Positions 51,968 to 61,491 of a stretch of 64,000 bases of DNA are shown piece after piece (position 1 is the stretch's first letter; each line of letters begins with the position of its first letter). Made by a program: the position numbers and the translations under genes. The notes beneath the pieces were generated by a model. The model searched no databases. It saw only the letters and a list, made by a program, of their open reading frames with translations, and was not told where the DNA came from. The DNA is from Bacteroidota bacterium (GTDB lineage Bacteria > Bacteroidota > Bacteroidia > Bacteroidales > FEN-979), in the NCBI GenBank assembly GCA_026391735.1, contig JAPLDL010000005.1:1-64000 (forward strand), read 5' to 3'.

Positions 51968-52975
51968 ATGAAATCACTGTTTAGACTATTATCCGTTGTA
52001 ATTATAATAATTGCATTGCTTATCGGGTGTAAGAAAAATCAGACATCTGAAAGCACAAACGCCAAAACAACTCCGATTGATATTCAAAAAATTGAATCTG
52101 TTGTCAAGTATTGCACAAACAGAGTTCATAATTCTCTTAAAACTACCGATAGTATCCCTTACGACAGTGTCGCTTATTATCTTGAAGCAACGTCGAACTA
52201 TACTTATGGGATAGCCTCAGCCCATGGAGATGCTCAAAAAACTGATTCCAGCCTTTTTTCAATACCCTTAAGTAATAAGAAAGCAGCCATGACAGACGTT
52301 AGAGCAGCCTATGCTTTGATGATTGACAGTGTGCGTGCATCATATAATTCAATTGTTTGTGCAAATAAGAACCTTGTTTCTGTTCATGTATGTTTACTTA
52401 GTAAACAATCGGATCATATTACGTTAAAAGCCATTTCTGTTGTTATTTATGGAAATAACAGCTCCTTTGGGACGTTTGACACCACAGATTACTGGTTTTA
52501 TGGGCGTGCCGAGCAATGTGATGGGGGTAAGTGTGGAACTTATGCTGGAACCGGAGATCCGTGCCTGGATGCTGCTAAGAAAATTCAAAATAGCGTTATG
52601 CTTAGAAAAGGGACCAGTCAAGGTTGTTATGTGCCACCATTTACCGATGTTCAATTATGGCCATTTACTTTCTCAAACCCAGGTTGGCATTCAGCAGACG
52701 GCTATAACTATTTCCGGTATTTGTTTTTCCTCAATTCTCCAAGTTATGGGAATTATCATGATTGCTTAATGCCCTTTGAAATGAATAGATATCTGGGATA
52801 TGCCGAATATTGTGTTTATACTGAACAGCCTTCAGGGGCCAAGCCAACGGATGGTTCCAGTTTTATTAATATCCAATTAATCGGTGCTTTATATGTTGGA
52901 GGAGGTCTTGAAGTTCACCAAGGAGTAAGTCATTATGGAATTTATTTACAAGGAGGTTTTCAATCACCATTATAA
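51968..52975 (+). CDS. Lipoprotein of unknown function
   Basis: A 335-aa predicted lipoprotein (leader LLSVVIIIIALLIGC, Cys about residue 21). No known domain was recognised. Visible features are several cysteines (CTNRVHNSL, VCANKNLVSVHVCLL, EQCDGGKCGTYAGTGDPC, YHDCLMPFE) and aromatic-rich segments (WPFTFSNPGWHSADGYNYF). The C-terminal Gly-rich part, ALYVGGGLEVHQGVSHYGI, could be a beta-hairpin. Codon use is more AT-rich than in genes further away, as is its downstream neighbour, suggesting a recently acquired accessory segment. A perfect 21-bp hairpin follows the stop. Confidence 0.8.
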   Translation: MKSLFRLLSVVIIIIALLIGCKKNQTSESTNAKTTPIDIQKIESVVKYCTNRVHNSLKTTDSIPYDSVAYYLEATSNYTYGIASAHGDAQKTDSSLFSIPLSNKKAAMTDVRAAYALMIDSVRASYNSIVCANKNLVSVHVCLLSKQSDHITLKAISVVIYGNNSSFGTFDTTDYWFYGRAEQCDGGKCGTYAGTGDPCLDAAKKIQNSVMLRKGTSQGCYVPPFTDVQLWPFTFSNPGWHSADGYNYFRYLFFLNSPSYGNYHDCLMPFEMNRYLGYAEYCVYTEQPSGAKPTDGSSFINIQLIGALYVGGGLEVHQGVSHYGIYLQGGFQSPL

Positions 52976-52982
52976 ATTCATT

Positions 52983-53027
52983 GATTAAATTGGGGTATGT
53001 CATCTGATGACATACCCCAATTTAATC
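52983..53027. terminator. Perfect 21-bp hairpin, probable terminator
   Basis: Arms 52983-53003 and 53007-53027 are exact reverse complements with a 3-nt loop (CTG). The base is AT-rich and the upper part GC-rich (GGGGTATGTCAT / ATGACATACCCC). It lies 8 bp after the lipoprotein stop and 20 bp before the next ATG. Unusually long for a terminator. Confidence 0.8.
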
Positions 53028-53046
53028 TTTAACAAAATTTAACTGT

Positions 53047-54522
53047 ATGTTTAAACAAAAAATCATTCCATTATTACTTCTTTTCTTTTGTTTTTCTTTA
53101 GTACAAGGTTATTCTCAACCCGGATTTATATTCCGGTATTCAACATCTTTGGATGAGTACCCTAATGATATTATTGAGACCAGTGATGGTGGCTTTATTA
53201 TTTCCATTTCAATTGGGACTTACCCTTTGGATTATCAAACATTGTTAATTCGTCTTGATCAATACGGTGATACGATAAGGACAAAAAAGATCATTGTTCC
53301 AGGGGGTACATGCTTTATATATGATATTGTCAAGCTAGATAATGGAAATTACATGGGGCTTGGGTTAAAGAAACCAGATTCAATTTCAGCGCGCCTTTGG
53401 TTACTCACATTATCAGATTCATTGACTGTCATTAATGATACAACATTTTCAACTGTTTTTACTTATTGCTGGAATCTCTACGGGTTGATAAATCATATGC
53501 ATAATATAATTATTTATGGTGATGCCATTCCCCATACTGATCCTCCAAGCCCAAACCCGTTTGTTTTCTTAATAAGTCAATCCAGTGATTCTTTATTCTC
53601 TCATTATTATATCAACCCTTGGGGTCAAATGGTGTTTTCAATGATTGAAAAGAAGGATACTTCCGGGTACTTAATGTCTCTTGAGGGTAGTATGAACGGG
53701 CCGTCTGCAAACTCACCTTGTCAGTTCATAAAAATGGATTATGATTTTAATATTACAAGTACCGATAGTGTCCCTGGAAGTCTTGAGGCATACCTTATTG
53801 TAAGAACTATATCCGCTGGAGAATATATGATAACGGGATTAAAACATATTTGGAATAGTAATCCCAGAACTGATAAAATTGGGATATTAAAGTTGGATAC
53901 ATCATTTCATATTAAAAAAGAATTCTTTTTTGGTCCTGATGATACTGTAAGCTATCCTGCCTATAATACTAATCTGGATTTTTTAAACGTAAACAATATT
54001 TTTCTTGGTGGTGTTGCTAACCAAGATTGGGGAGGCGTTTTTTCATATAACTTGTCTTATATTATTTTAGGCAAATTCGATTCGTCTCTGAATCTGTCAT
54101 GGCAAAAATATTATGGTGGGGATATGTATTATATGGTTTGGTCGGTAATCGCTACAACCGATGGAGGTTGTATTATCGGTGCAAGTTCCAATGATTATGC
54201 CGTTCAGGGGGAAGAAAGGGATATTTATATTCTAAAAGTCGATTCCAATGGTCTGATCACCGGGATAAATAATCATCCCCCCGATCAAACGAATCAAGTT
54301 GTCATATATCCTAACCCCGGGAATGATCTTCTTTACGTTGAAACACAACTGAAAAATGCTGTTTTTCATTTATTTGATTTAACTGGGAGAGAAATCCTCA
54401 ACAGTGGACTAAGTCCGGGCAGGAATTCAATTCAGGTCAGGGACATTAATTCAGGATTATACATCTACAAAGTAATTCAGAATTCACAGGTGAAAGAATG
54501 CGGGAAATGGATTAAAGAATAA
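53047..54522 (+). CDS. Secreted repeat protein with T9SS sorting domain
   Basis: A 491-aa secreted protein: signal peptide (IIPLLLLFFCFSLVQGYSQ), a propeller-like body with motifs of the family that repeats (S/T)-DGG-(F/C)-I-I (ETSDGGFIISISIG near residue 45, ATTDGGCIIGASSND near residue 375) and YDIVKLDNGNYMGLGLK. A T9SS sorting domain closes it (IYPNPGNDLLYVETQ, INSGLYIYKVIQNSQ). No enzymatic motif was recognised. The gene is AT-rich like the lipoprotein before it. The following 177 bp to the M28 peptidase gene hold nothing I can identify. Confidence 0.85.
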   Translation: MFKQKIIPLLLLFFCFSLVQGYSQPGFIFRYSTSLDEYPNDIIETSDGGFIISISIGTYPLDYQTLLIRLDQYGDTIRTKKIIVPGGTCFIYDIVKLDNGNYMGLGLKKPDSISARLWLLTLSDSLTVINDTTFSTVFTYCWNLYGLINHMHNIIIYGDAIPHTDPPSPNPFVFLISQSSDSLFSHYYINPWGQMVFSMIEKKDTSGYLMSLEGSMNGPSANSPCQFIKMDYDFNITSTDSVPGSLEAYLIVRTISAGEYMITGLKHIWNSNPRTDKIGILKLDTSFHIKKEFFFGPDDTVSYPAYNTNLDFLNVNNIFLGGVANQDWGGVFSYNLSYIILGKFDSSLNLSWQKYYGGDMYYMVWSVIATTDGGCIIGASSNDYAVQGEERDIYILKVDSNGLITGINNHPPDQTNQVVIYPNPGNDLLYVETQLKNAVFHLFDLTGREILNSGLSPGRNSIQVRDINSGLYIYKVIQNSQVKECGKWIKE

Positions 54523-54699
54523 GTTTCGTTAAAAATCAGATCACAAAAAACGGATAGTCATGGGAAAGGGTGATTTTTTGTTGAAAAACACTTCGCTCCT
54601 TTGCAGATGGCCCTAAAAATCCTGCGAGAAATGAGAGAACTGCCACAACTGGGCTTGTAAAATAGAAATATCCACCAACCTTACCGAAAATGCGAGCTA

Positions 54700-55695
54700 C
54701 TATTGCTCTTCGTACGCAACCGTAAGCATCGTCTGCCCAACGGCCTTGAGCGTTGAGGCGTCGATGGATGCGAGGTTGTCGTGGGTGGTATGCCAGTAAG
54801 GATAAAAGCCCGAATCGGTGGTTTTGTCGAGGTGGATCAGATCGACAACCGGAATGTTCATGTATTTCATGATGAAAATATGATCGTCGGTGACCATACC
54901 GCCTTTCTCATAACGAAAATAGGATGAATACCCGATGCGGTTGGCGGCATCCCAGATCTTTCTCTGGATATCGCCTGCATTTTGCTGGGAGACTCCTTCC
55001 AGAAGGAAGGTTGCTCCCGGTGCACCAACCATATCAAGAAGCACTCCGTACTTTGCCGAATATCCCTGTACATGAGGGTTCTGAGCCCAATACTGAGATC
55101 CGAGACCCCACCATTTGTCCTCACCCTGGCTTTCGTCCTGGGGAGGTCCGTAATCTTCAAGATCGAACAGAACAATATCAATTCCGATGTTCGGCTCTTT
55201 CAGGCTGAACTGCCTTGCGGCTTCCATCAGGACCGCCACGCCGCTGGCCCCGTCATTCGCGGCATCCACAGGCTTTTTACGCAATTTCGGATCGGGATCA
55301 TGATCGGCCCAGGGACGTGATTCCCAGTGGGTGCAAAGGATGATACGGTTCTTCAATCCGGGTTTCCAGGAAGCAATTATGTTTTTCCCGTCAAGCATCC
55401 TGCCGTTAAATGCCGCCATTCGATATTTCTGAACGATCACGTCTTTGCACCATGTTTTAAGTTTTGACGCGATGTACCCTGCGCACTTCTCATGAGCCGG
55501 GGTCCCGGGGACACGCGGACCAAAAGCCAGCTGGGCCACAACATAGGCATAAGCCGAATCCTTGTTGAAGGACGGCACGTCAACCCTGGGTTTGCTCATC
55601 GCAGCGGAATCTGCAGCTGCAGAATTCACTTTCTGCGGATTGTTGTTGCAGGAAATCAAGGCAAGTCCGATAAGAAAAATTAATACATATTTCAT
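54700..55695 (-). CDS. M28 family metallopeptidase lipoprotein (glutaminyl cyclase-like)
   Basis: A 331-aa predicted lipoprotein (leader FLIGLALISC, Cys about residue 16) with a zinc-aminopeptidase fold. Zinc and catalytic residues are visible in CTHWESRPWADHDPD (His, Asp), AANDGASGVAVLMEAA (bridging Asp), VLFDLEDYG (Glu), LLDMVGAPG (Asp) and DLIHLDKTTDS (His). Bacteroidota M28 proteins of this size include glutaminyl-peptide cyclotransferases as well as aminopeptidases; the WESRPWAD form fits the cyclotransferase branch but is not proof. It precedes an integral membrane protein and lnt in reverse order on the same strand. Confidence 0.9.
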   Translation of the reverse strand: MKYVLIFLIGLALISCNNNPQKVNSAAADSAAMSKPRVDVPSFNKDSAYAYVVAQLAFGPRVPGTPAHEKCAGYIASKLKTWCKDVIVQKYRMAAFNGRMLDGKNIIASWKPGLKNRIILCTHWESRPWADHDPDPKLRKKPVDAANDGASGVAVLMEAARQFSLKEPNIGIDIVLFDLEDYGPPQDESQGEDKWWGLGSQYWAQNPHVQGYSAKYGVLLDMVGAPGATFLLEGVSQQNAGDIQRKIWDAANRIGYSSYFRYEKGGMVTDDHIFIMKYMNIPVVDLIHLDKTTDSGFYPYWHTTHDNLASIDASTLKAVGQTMLTVAYEEQ

Positions 55696-55731
55696 TCCTT
55701 AAAGCTTAAGGTTACGAGGTTACAATCAGAA

Positions 55732-57186
55732 TTAATTAAAGGTTTTATTCCCGGTTTGAAAGTACAATGTTTTTTTCTTTGTAACCCCCCAATAGTTTAA
55801 AAGTTCAGCATTAAATACCGATTCCCCTGGTTTACTGATGGTATCCCAGGCCATCACCCTGCAACCGGAATCCAGCTCGACCACATCAGCTTTGCAAGCA
55901 GCGATCTTCTGCAAAGCTGCTTTTTCACAATCATTCGCGTTAAAGGATGAATTGTCGTTGATCGTAAGCAACACCAGGAACGCGACAACGGCAAGAATAT
56001 ACCAGGGTTTATATTTCCTGCCTATCCTTCTCAGCACGAACAGCGTGGAGATGCCGTACACGATGAAAAATCCAACCGTAATCGGGATCGCGGTGTCGTA
56101 CCTCAGGATGTTGGGGCGGTACGGACGATATCCGCCCAGCGGAAGCAGGGCAATATAGATAACCGAGAAAACGATCATGAACATGAGAAATCCAAAGATC
56201 TTCTTCCCCTCATTGTCATAATGCCATTTCTTAATGAATACCGCATTAATGGCTATGATCAGGCACAGCAAGGGAAACCCGAGCTTCGGGGTGAAATGAA
56301 GATAGAGTCCGGCCGGGATCCTGGAATAGGCCTCAGCCAAAGGGATGTTATTGTAATTCGAAACATTGAAAGTGCCGATATACAGGGAATACAGGGAAAT
56401 AAGGCTCAGCGGAATGAGCAGGTACAGGTATGTTTTCGGTAACGCGGCAGCTGCAGTTTTGATCCTTGAAGCCGATGAACTGTCCTTGAATAAATTATAG
56501 TGCCTGTACCATGAGGCTCCCAGCAGGATAAGGGCAGTGATCAAAACAATCCCCGTGTTCAAGGGACCGCTGAATGAAACCATCAGGGCAAGGCAGAACA
56601 GGAGAAGCCCCGAAATCCAGGATAAGCGAAACGGCTTATCAAACATGGCAAACCGGTAGAGCGGCTGAAAATATAGCAGGAGAAACACCAGGGGCAGGGC
56701 ATAGAAGAAAACATAACTGATACTCTGGTCGATGATCCCCATGTACGGATTATATCCTTCGGTTTGAAAGAGAGGTGTAATCAGAACAGCCGCAATTAGA
56801 AAATCCTTATTGAAGACCCTGTAACTTCCTGTGATCATTACACAGAGGAGATATATCAACAGCACCTGCAAAACGGTTTTCAGTATCGCACAGGCAAGGT
56901 AAACGCTGTCGATAGGGTTTACGAAATGCTGAAGTAAGAATGGCGTAGTAAGGAAATATTCTGAATTGGCATACTGGGAGAAAAACCGGTTCGGATTAAA
57001 ATATTTTTCATGATGAACAAACGCCCTGAACCCGAAAGGATCGGAGAAGGTAGGGGCCAGATCTCCGGCTCTAAGCACATTCATCGCAAGGTCTCCATCC
57101 AGTGGCATTTTATAATGCTGGTAAAATGAATACGCCGTATCCAAAAGGAGAAATGCAATGAGGATGATGTAAAGAAGGCGTTTCAT
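55732..57186 (-). CDS. Multi-spanning membrane protein of unknown function
   Basis: A 484-aa protein with about ten to eleven hydrophobic segments (for example YIILIAFLLLDTAYSF, LLIYLLCVMITG, ISYVFFYALPLVFLLLYF, IFGFLMFMIVFSVIYIALL, ILAVVAFLVLLTIND). After helix 1 comes a loop with GDLAMNVLRAGDLAPTFSDP, and the C-terminal soluble end has CKADVVELDSGCRVMAWDT. Some features recall GT-C glycosyltransferase-like membrane proteins, but I see no decisive motif. Start 57186 is chosen because it sits 4 nt beyond the lnt stop codon. The longer frame to 57339 lies inside lnt. Confidence 0.8.
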   Translation of the reverse strand: MKRLLYIILIAFLLLDTAYSFYQHYKMPLDGDLAMNVLRAGDLAPTFSDPFGFRAFVHHEKYFNPNRFFSQYANSEYFLTTPFLLQHFVNPIDSVYLACAILKTVLQVLLIYLLCVMITGSYRVFNKDFLIAAVLITPLFQTEGYNPYMGIIDQSISYVFFYALPLVFLLLYFQPLYRFAMFDKPFRLSWISGLLLFCLALMVSFSGPLNTGIVLITALILLGASWYRHYNLFKDSSSASRIKTAAAALPKTYLYLLIPLSLISLYSLYIGTFNVSNYNNIPLAEAYSRIPAGLYLHFTPKLGFPLLCLIIAINAVFIKKWHYDNEGKKIFGFLMFMIVFSVIYIALLPLGGYRPYRPNILRYDTAIPITVGFFIVYGISTLFVLRRIGRKYKPWYILAVVAFLVLLTINDNSSFNANDCEKAALQKIAACKADVVELDSGCRVMAWDTISKPGESVFNAELLNYWGVTKKKTLYFQTGNKTFN

Positions 57187-57190
57187 TGGA

Positions 57191-58897
57191 TCAGGGCTGA
57201 TCTGGAGTTGAGCGAAGATCGGGTGCAGCAACTTTGTGCGAATGCAGGCGGGAACGGCGGTAAATAAGCCATACTCCCAACGAGCCGAAATACAGCAATC
57301 CGCCGAGCCAGGAAAGCCAGAACGCGATATAATCGCCATGGAGCGTATAGAATGTCATCTTATTGTTGGCATTTACCGTAGCTTTAATCACAGCCGGAAC
57401 CCAGTACTTCGTTTGTTCATGCGCATCGCCTCTCTGATCGATCCAGGCGGAGATCCCTGTATTGGCCGATCTCAGGATGCTGCGGCGGGTCTCGATCGCA
57501 CGAAGGTGGGCAAAGGCAAAATGCTGTCGATGCCCCGGGGTATTTCCCCACCATCCGTCGTTGGTGATAATGCACATCACCTGGGCGCCGTTACGGACAA
57601 ATTCAGCAAAAAACTCTCCAAAGATCGATTCGTAGCATATGCAAGCTGCAACGGGCGGCATGTTAACAGTCTTATAGACTTTCCGCACCGAATCGGTACC
57701 CAGGCTTCCTACAATACCGCCCAGGTCGATGGCATATTTCTCAAGCCATCTGAAAGGGCCATAAGACGGCAGGACCTCTACACCAGGTGTGAGTTTTGAT
57801 TTATGATAAAATTGTAAAGTCGGATAGCGGCTTACCATGATAGCTGCGTTATACCTGTTGTACCATGCGTTTTCCTGGGTAAACTTTCTTGCGGTATGCG
57901 GAATTTTTTCTCCGGGTTTGAAGGCATAATAAGTAGAACCTCCGACAATGATATTAATGTTAGGATACTTCGTGATGATCTGTCTTACCAGTAAGACGCT
58001 TTCGAAAGTTTCTATCTGGTTCTCCCACATTTCCTGCTGAAGGGCCGACTCGGGAGTGACCAGTATATTTGTGGTTGAATCTATGGCCGGGCCTGCAAGG
58101 TTCATGATCCTGCCCACAACCTGCATAGGAGGAAGGCTATATTGCTCTGAATACGGATCGATGTTGGGCTGCACGATTACGGCGTGGACGGGGTTTGATT
58201 TTTCGTGGTAGGTATAATAGATAATGTAGGAGAAGGCGATGGGGAGAAAGACGAGTAAAATTATACAGATTAAGGTGCTACGCACCGATGCGAGATACGA
58301 GATGCGAAATATCCCGTATCCCGTATCCCGTATCGATTTACCAACAGGAAGTCTGCGCAACAGTGTAAATATCAGAACATTCACCACCAGCACCCATACC
58401 GTTCCGCCGAAAGCTCCGGTGTATTCATACCATTGTACCCAGTGGTAAGATGATGAAAAACCGTTACCGAGATTCAACCAGGGCCAGTTGAGGTCCCAGT
58501 TCAGGTGAAGGTATTCGAACATGACCCAATAACAGACCAGAGCCAGATACCCTGCCGGCCTGCTGTCAAGCCTGCGCCTGGTGCCGCTGAAAAATGCAAA
58601 TACAATGCTCATGAACATGGAGTTCAAAACAACAGCCATTGCAGCTCCTTCTCCTGTGGAGTTGACGATCCACCATGTAGTGAGAACATTCCACAGGAGG
58701 AACCCTGGATAGGAATAGAAAAAAACAGAAAAGCGGTTAAACCGTTCCCGGTTGGAGCTTATGAGCTCCTCCATGCGCAGTAAAGGGATTAAAGCAATAA
58801 ACAGCAAAGCAGGAAACCCCCTTTCGGGCCAGGCCAGGGAAAAGAGCAATCCTGAAGCAAGAGACAATAAAATAAGCCGCAGTTTAAGGTACTTCAT
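57191..58897 (-). CDS. lnt: Apolipoprotein N-acyltransferase
   Basis: A 568-aa inner-membrane enzyme that adds the third acyl chain to the N-terminal Cys of lipoproteins. There are about seven helices in the N-terminal 215 residues (LASGLLFSLAWPERGFPALL, VMFEYLHLNWDLNWPWLNLG), then a nitrilase-type periplasmic domain with the triad Glu in LVTPESALQQ, Lys in HKSKLTPGVEVLP and Cys in AACICYESIFGEF. A final helix follows. Residues about 188-204 (DTGYGIFRISYLASVR region) derive from a translated hairpin repeat just before the last helix of the first bundle. ATG 58897 fits the homologous N terminus and the TACCTTTG promoter at 58917; the longer start at 58939 lies upstream of that promoter. Confidence 0.94.
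   Translation of the reverse strand: MKYLKLRLILLSLASGLLFSLAWPERGFPALLFIALIPLLRMEELISSNRERFNRFSVFFYSYPGFLLWNVLTTWWIVNSTGEGAAMAVVLNSMFMSIVFAFFSGTRRRLDSRPAGYLALVCYWVMFEYLHLNWDLNWPWLNLGNGFSSSYHWVQWYEYTGAFGGTVWVLVVNVLIFTLLRRLPVGKSIRDTGYGIFRISYLASVRSTLICIILLVFLPIAFSYIIYYTYHEKSNPVHAVIVQPNIDPYSEQYSLPPMQVVGRIMNLAGPAIDSTTNILVTPESALQQEMWENQIETFESVLLVRQIITKYPNINIIVGGSTYYAFKPGEKIPHTARKFTQENAWYNRYNAAIMVSRYPTLQFYHKSKLTPGVEVLPSYGPFRWLEKYAIDLGGIVGSLGTDSVRKVYKTVNMPPVAACICYESIFGEFFAEFVRNGAQVMCIITNDGWWGNTPGHRQHFAFAHLRAIETRRSILRSANTGISAWIDQRGDAHEQTKYWVPAVIKATVNANNKMTFYTLHGDYIAFWLSWLGGLLYFGSLGVWLIYRRSRLHSHKVAAPDLRSTPDQP
58286..58335. repeat. In-gene hairpin repeat in lnt
   Basis: Left arm 58286-58310 (CGATGCGAGATACGAG...) and right arm 58311-58335 (ATCCCGTATCCCG...) are inverted, 19 of 25 positions pairing, all mismatches transitions. 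Units are 7 nt. The element is in frame with lnt and inserts about 17 residues. Confidence 0.85.
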
Positions 58898-58916
58898 CGG
58901 AGTAAGATAAGGATTA

Positions 58917-58924
58917 CAAAGGTA
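58917..58924 (-). promoter_or_regulatory. -7 element (TACCTTTG) for lnt
   Basis: Matches TANNTTTG on the minus strand, 19 nt upstream of ATG 58897. A TTG lies 19 nt further upstream, the expected spacing of the Bacteroidota -33 box. Confidence 0.65.
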
Positions 58925-59010
58925 GTCAACGATTCTCAACCCGCAATAATCACCACATTCCTATTCGGAAAATATTCATAACTTTACAGGTTCTGCTAAT
59001 AATTTCACAA

Positions 59011-61452
59011 ATGGAACCGGTAAGCTTGATAAATACTTCTGAAATCCTTGAACATTTTTCGGAGGGTTTCCTGTTGATAGATCCAGGTGGAAAAATAATT
59101 TTCTGGAATAAGGCGCTGGAAGAAATCACCGGAATGAAACGGGAGGAAGCTCTGAACAGGCCACAGTTTGAGGTGATGTACGAACTTGTTGTGCCTGAAA
59201 AAAAGACACCGGAAATACTGAATCGGATCAAAAAATCCCTGGCAGAGGCTTTTAAAAGGGGAGGACATCCTTTAGTCGATGCTGTTTCCGAGGCAAAGAT
59301 ATTTACGAAAAATGGAGAGAGGAAAACCATTCTGCAGACGGCGTTCATGTTTAAAAGCAGCGATGGATTTTACCTGGGTTCTGTAATAAGGGATATCACT
59401 GAGAGAAAAAAGATTGAGGAGGAACTCAGCCAAAAGGAAAACAGATACCACCTGATCTTTGAATCGGCCCATGATTCCATTTTCCTGATGGATAAGGAAG
59501 TGTTCATAGATTGCAATCCTAAGACCCTTGAAACCTTTGGATGCAAACGTGAAGATATAATCGGCCAGAGCCCTTTTGCCTGGTCGCCCGAGTTACAGCC
59601 TGACGGACGGTTGTCAACCGAAAAAGGCCTTGAAAAGATAAACCTGGCACTCAGCGGGAAGCCCCAGACGTTTGACTGGCTTCATAAACGGCTCGACGGA
59701 CATCTCTTCGATGCCGAAGTGAGCCTGAACACAGTCAATCTTGAAGGAAAGATCTACCTGCAGGCTATGGTCAGGAATGTGAGCAAGAAGAACAAAGCCA
59801 ATAACCAGTTGCGTAAGTTCAGCCAGTGTCTCCTTCATTTCACAGCCGATTCCCAACAGAATATCCAGTCGATGACCAGTGTATTCGCAGAGATCATCGG
59901 GGCTGATGCTGCTTTGTATAACCGGCTCGAAGGGGAGTTTCTGCACACTTTAGGTAAATCGGGAGTCCCCGCCGATTATATACAGCTTGATAAAGCGGAT
60001 GGGCATTTGTGTTTTGATGTAATTCAAAAACAATCCAGGGAAATCTTTCTGGTTCATGATCTGCCGTCAAGTCAGTATTTTGCTACGGATCCCAATGTAA
60101 AAAAATATGGCCTGAAAACATATATGGGACATCCGGTTAGGTTCGGTGAAAATACAATAGGTTCCTTATGTGCTGTATTCACTTATGATTTTAACCCCGA
60201 CGAAGCCGATAAACTTATTATTTCAATGGTTGCTTCTGCGATTGGGATGGAGGAGGTAAGGCTAAGTGAGTACCTGAAACTTCAGGAAAGCGAGAAAAAG
60301 TACCAGGATCTGACGAGGGTGTTCCGGCTCATGGCCGATAACATGCCTGATAAACTTTGGGCCAAAGACCTTGAGAAACGATATCTGTTTGCCAATAAGT
60401 CACATGCAGAAATATCACTTCAGGCCAAAGATGTGGAAGATCCTATAGGCAAGACCGATTTATTCTTTGCTGAAAAACAGAGATTACTTCATCCGGGAGA
60501 TCCCAAGTATTATACTTTCGGTGAGCTATGCCGGGATACCGATGAAATTATAATGGAAACGAGAAAGGCTGAGAAATTCGAAGAATCGGGATACCTGAAT
60601 GGAAAATATACCATTTTCGATGTATATAAGGCCCCGATCTTAGATGAAAAGGGAGAGATGATCGGCACTGTTGGGACGGCACGGGAGGTCACCAAGGAAA
60701 AAGAGGTGGAACAGAAGATCAGAAAATATACCGAGGACCTACAGGAACTGAATAATTCCAAGGACAAGTTCTTTTCGATCATTTCCCACGACCTTAAAGG
60801 ACCTTTTAATGCAATCCTCGGATTTTCAGAGATACTGACCAGGGAATGGGCTGATTTTACGGATGAGGAACGCCAGCATTTTGTCCGCAACATCAATTCC
60901 TCGGCGCAAAACACCTTTAAACTTCTCGAAAACCTCCTGGCCTGGTCTATCGCCCAAACCGGCAGGCAAAATTTCAATCCTTTCCCGGTCGATATGAGCG
61001 TTGTGACCAACGATATGGTGATCCTTCTCCGCGACCAGGCAGAGAAAAAACAGATCAAGATCTTTACTGCGGTGAATTTTGGAACGGTTGTTTTGGCTGA
61101 TGAACAGATGGTGAGGACTGTGATCAGGAACCTGATCTCGAATGCCATTAAATTTACTCCTTTGGGCGGACAGGTTAAGATCTATACCGAGACCGTGAAA
61201 GATGAGAACGGCCATAAGGATATGATCAAAATTTGTATTACCGACACAGGCATTGGCATATCGGCCGAAAACATGGATAAATTATTCCGTATCGATCAGC
61301 AGCTAAGGTCAACCGGGACAGCCAATGAAAAAGGTACCGGTCTGGGGCTGATCCTCTGTAAAGAACTTGTTGACAAACACGGGGGAAATATCTGGGTTGA
61401 AAGCGAGCTTGGCAAGGGGTCGAAGTTCTGCGTGACGCTGCCGAAAGTGTAG
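59011..61452 (+). CDS. Soluble PAS-PAS-GAF-PAS sensor histidine kinase
   Basis: An 813-aa cytosolic sensor kinase without transmembrane segments. PAS 1 spans residues about 8-130 (LLIDPGGKIIFWNKALEEIT), PAS 2 about 140-255 (DSIFLMDKEVFIDCNPKTLE) and a GAF domain about 275-420 (YNRLEGEFLHTLGKSGVPAD, GHPVRFGENTIGSLCAVF). PAS 3 is at about 435-570, and the HisKA phospho-acceptor His (about 593) lies in FFSIISHDLKGPFNAILGFS. HATPase_c has N box LISNAIKFTP, G1 DTGIGISAENMDKLF and G2 GTGLGLILCKEL. No response regulator is encoded nearby, so it is an orphan kinase whose signal is unknown. It ends just before a GATATC repeat. Confidence 0.93.
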   Translation: MEPVSLINTSEILEHFSEGFLLIDPGGKIIFWNKALEEITGMKREEALNRPQFEVMYELVVPEKKTPEILNRIKKSLAEAFKRGGHPLVDAVSEAKIFTKNGERKTILQTAFMFKSSDGFYLGSVIRDITERKKIEEELSQKENRYHLIFESAHDSIFLMDKEVFIDCNPKTLETFGCKREDIIGQSPFAWSPELQPDGRLSTEKGLEKINLALSGKPQTFDWLHKRLDGHLFDAEVSLNTVNLEGKIYLQAMVRNVSKKNKANNQLRKFSQCLLHFTADSQQNIQSMTSVFAEIIGADAALYNRLEGEFLHTLGKSGVPADYIQLDKADGHLCFDVIQKQSREIFLVHDLPSSQYFATDPNVKKYGLKTYMGHPVRFGENTIGSLCAVFTYDFNPDEADKLIISMVASAIGMEEVRLSEYLKLQESEKKYQDLTRVFRLMADNMPDKLWAKDLEKRYLFANKSHAEISLQAKDVEDPIGKTDLFFAEKQRLLHPGDPKYYTFGELCRDTDEIIMETRKAEKFEESGYLNGKYTIFDVYKAPILDEKGEMIGTVGTAREVTKEKEVEQKIRKYTEDLQELNNSKDKFFSIISHDLKGPFNAILGFSEILTREWADFTDEERQHFVRNINSSAQNTFKLLENLLAWSIAQTGRQNFNPFPVDMSVVTNDMVILLRDQAEKKQIKIFTAVNFGTVVLADEQMVRTVIRNLISNAIKFTPLGGQVKIYTETVKDENGHKDMIKICITDTGIGISAENMDKLFRIDQQLRSTGTANEKGTGLGLILCKELVDKHGGNIWVESELGKGSKFCVTLPKV

Positions 61453-61491
61453 TCCGATATCCGATATCTGATATCCGATATCTGATATCTG
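61453..61491. repeat. Tandem TCCGATA/TCTGATA repeat between the kinase gene and trpS
   Basis: Five and a half 7-nt units, each containing GATATC, so the array can fold back on itself. It begins at the first base after the kinase stop codon (61450-61452) and ends next to the convergent trpS stop (61492), filling the whole intergenic gap. Confidence 0.85.
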
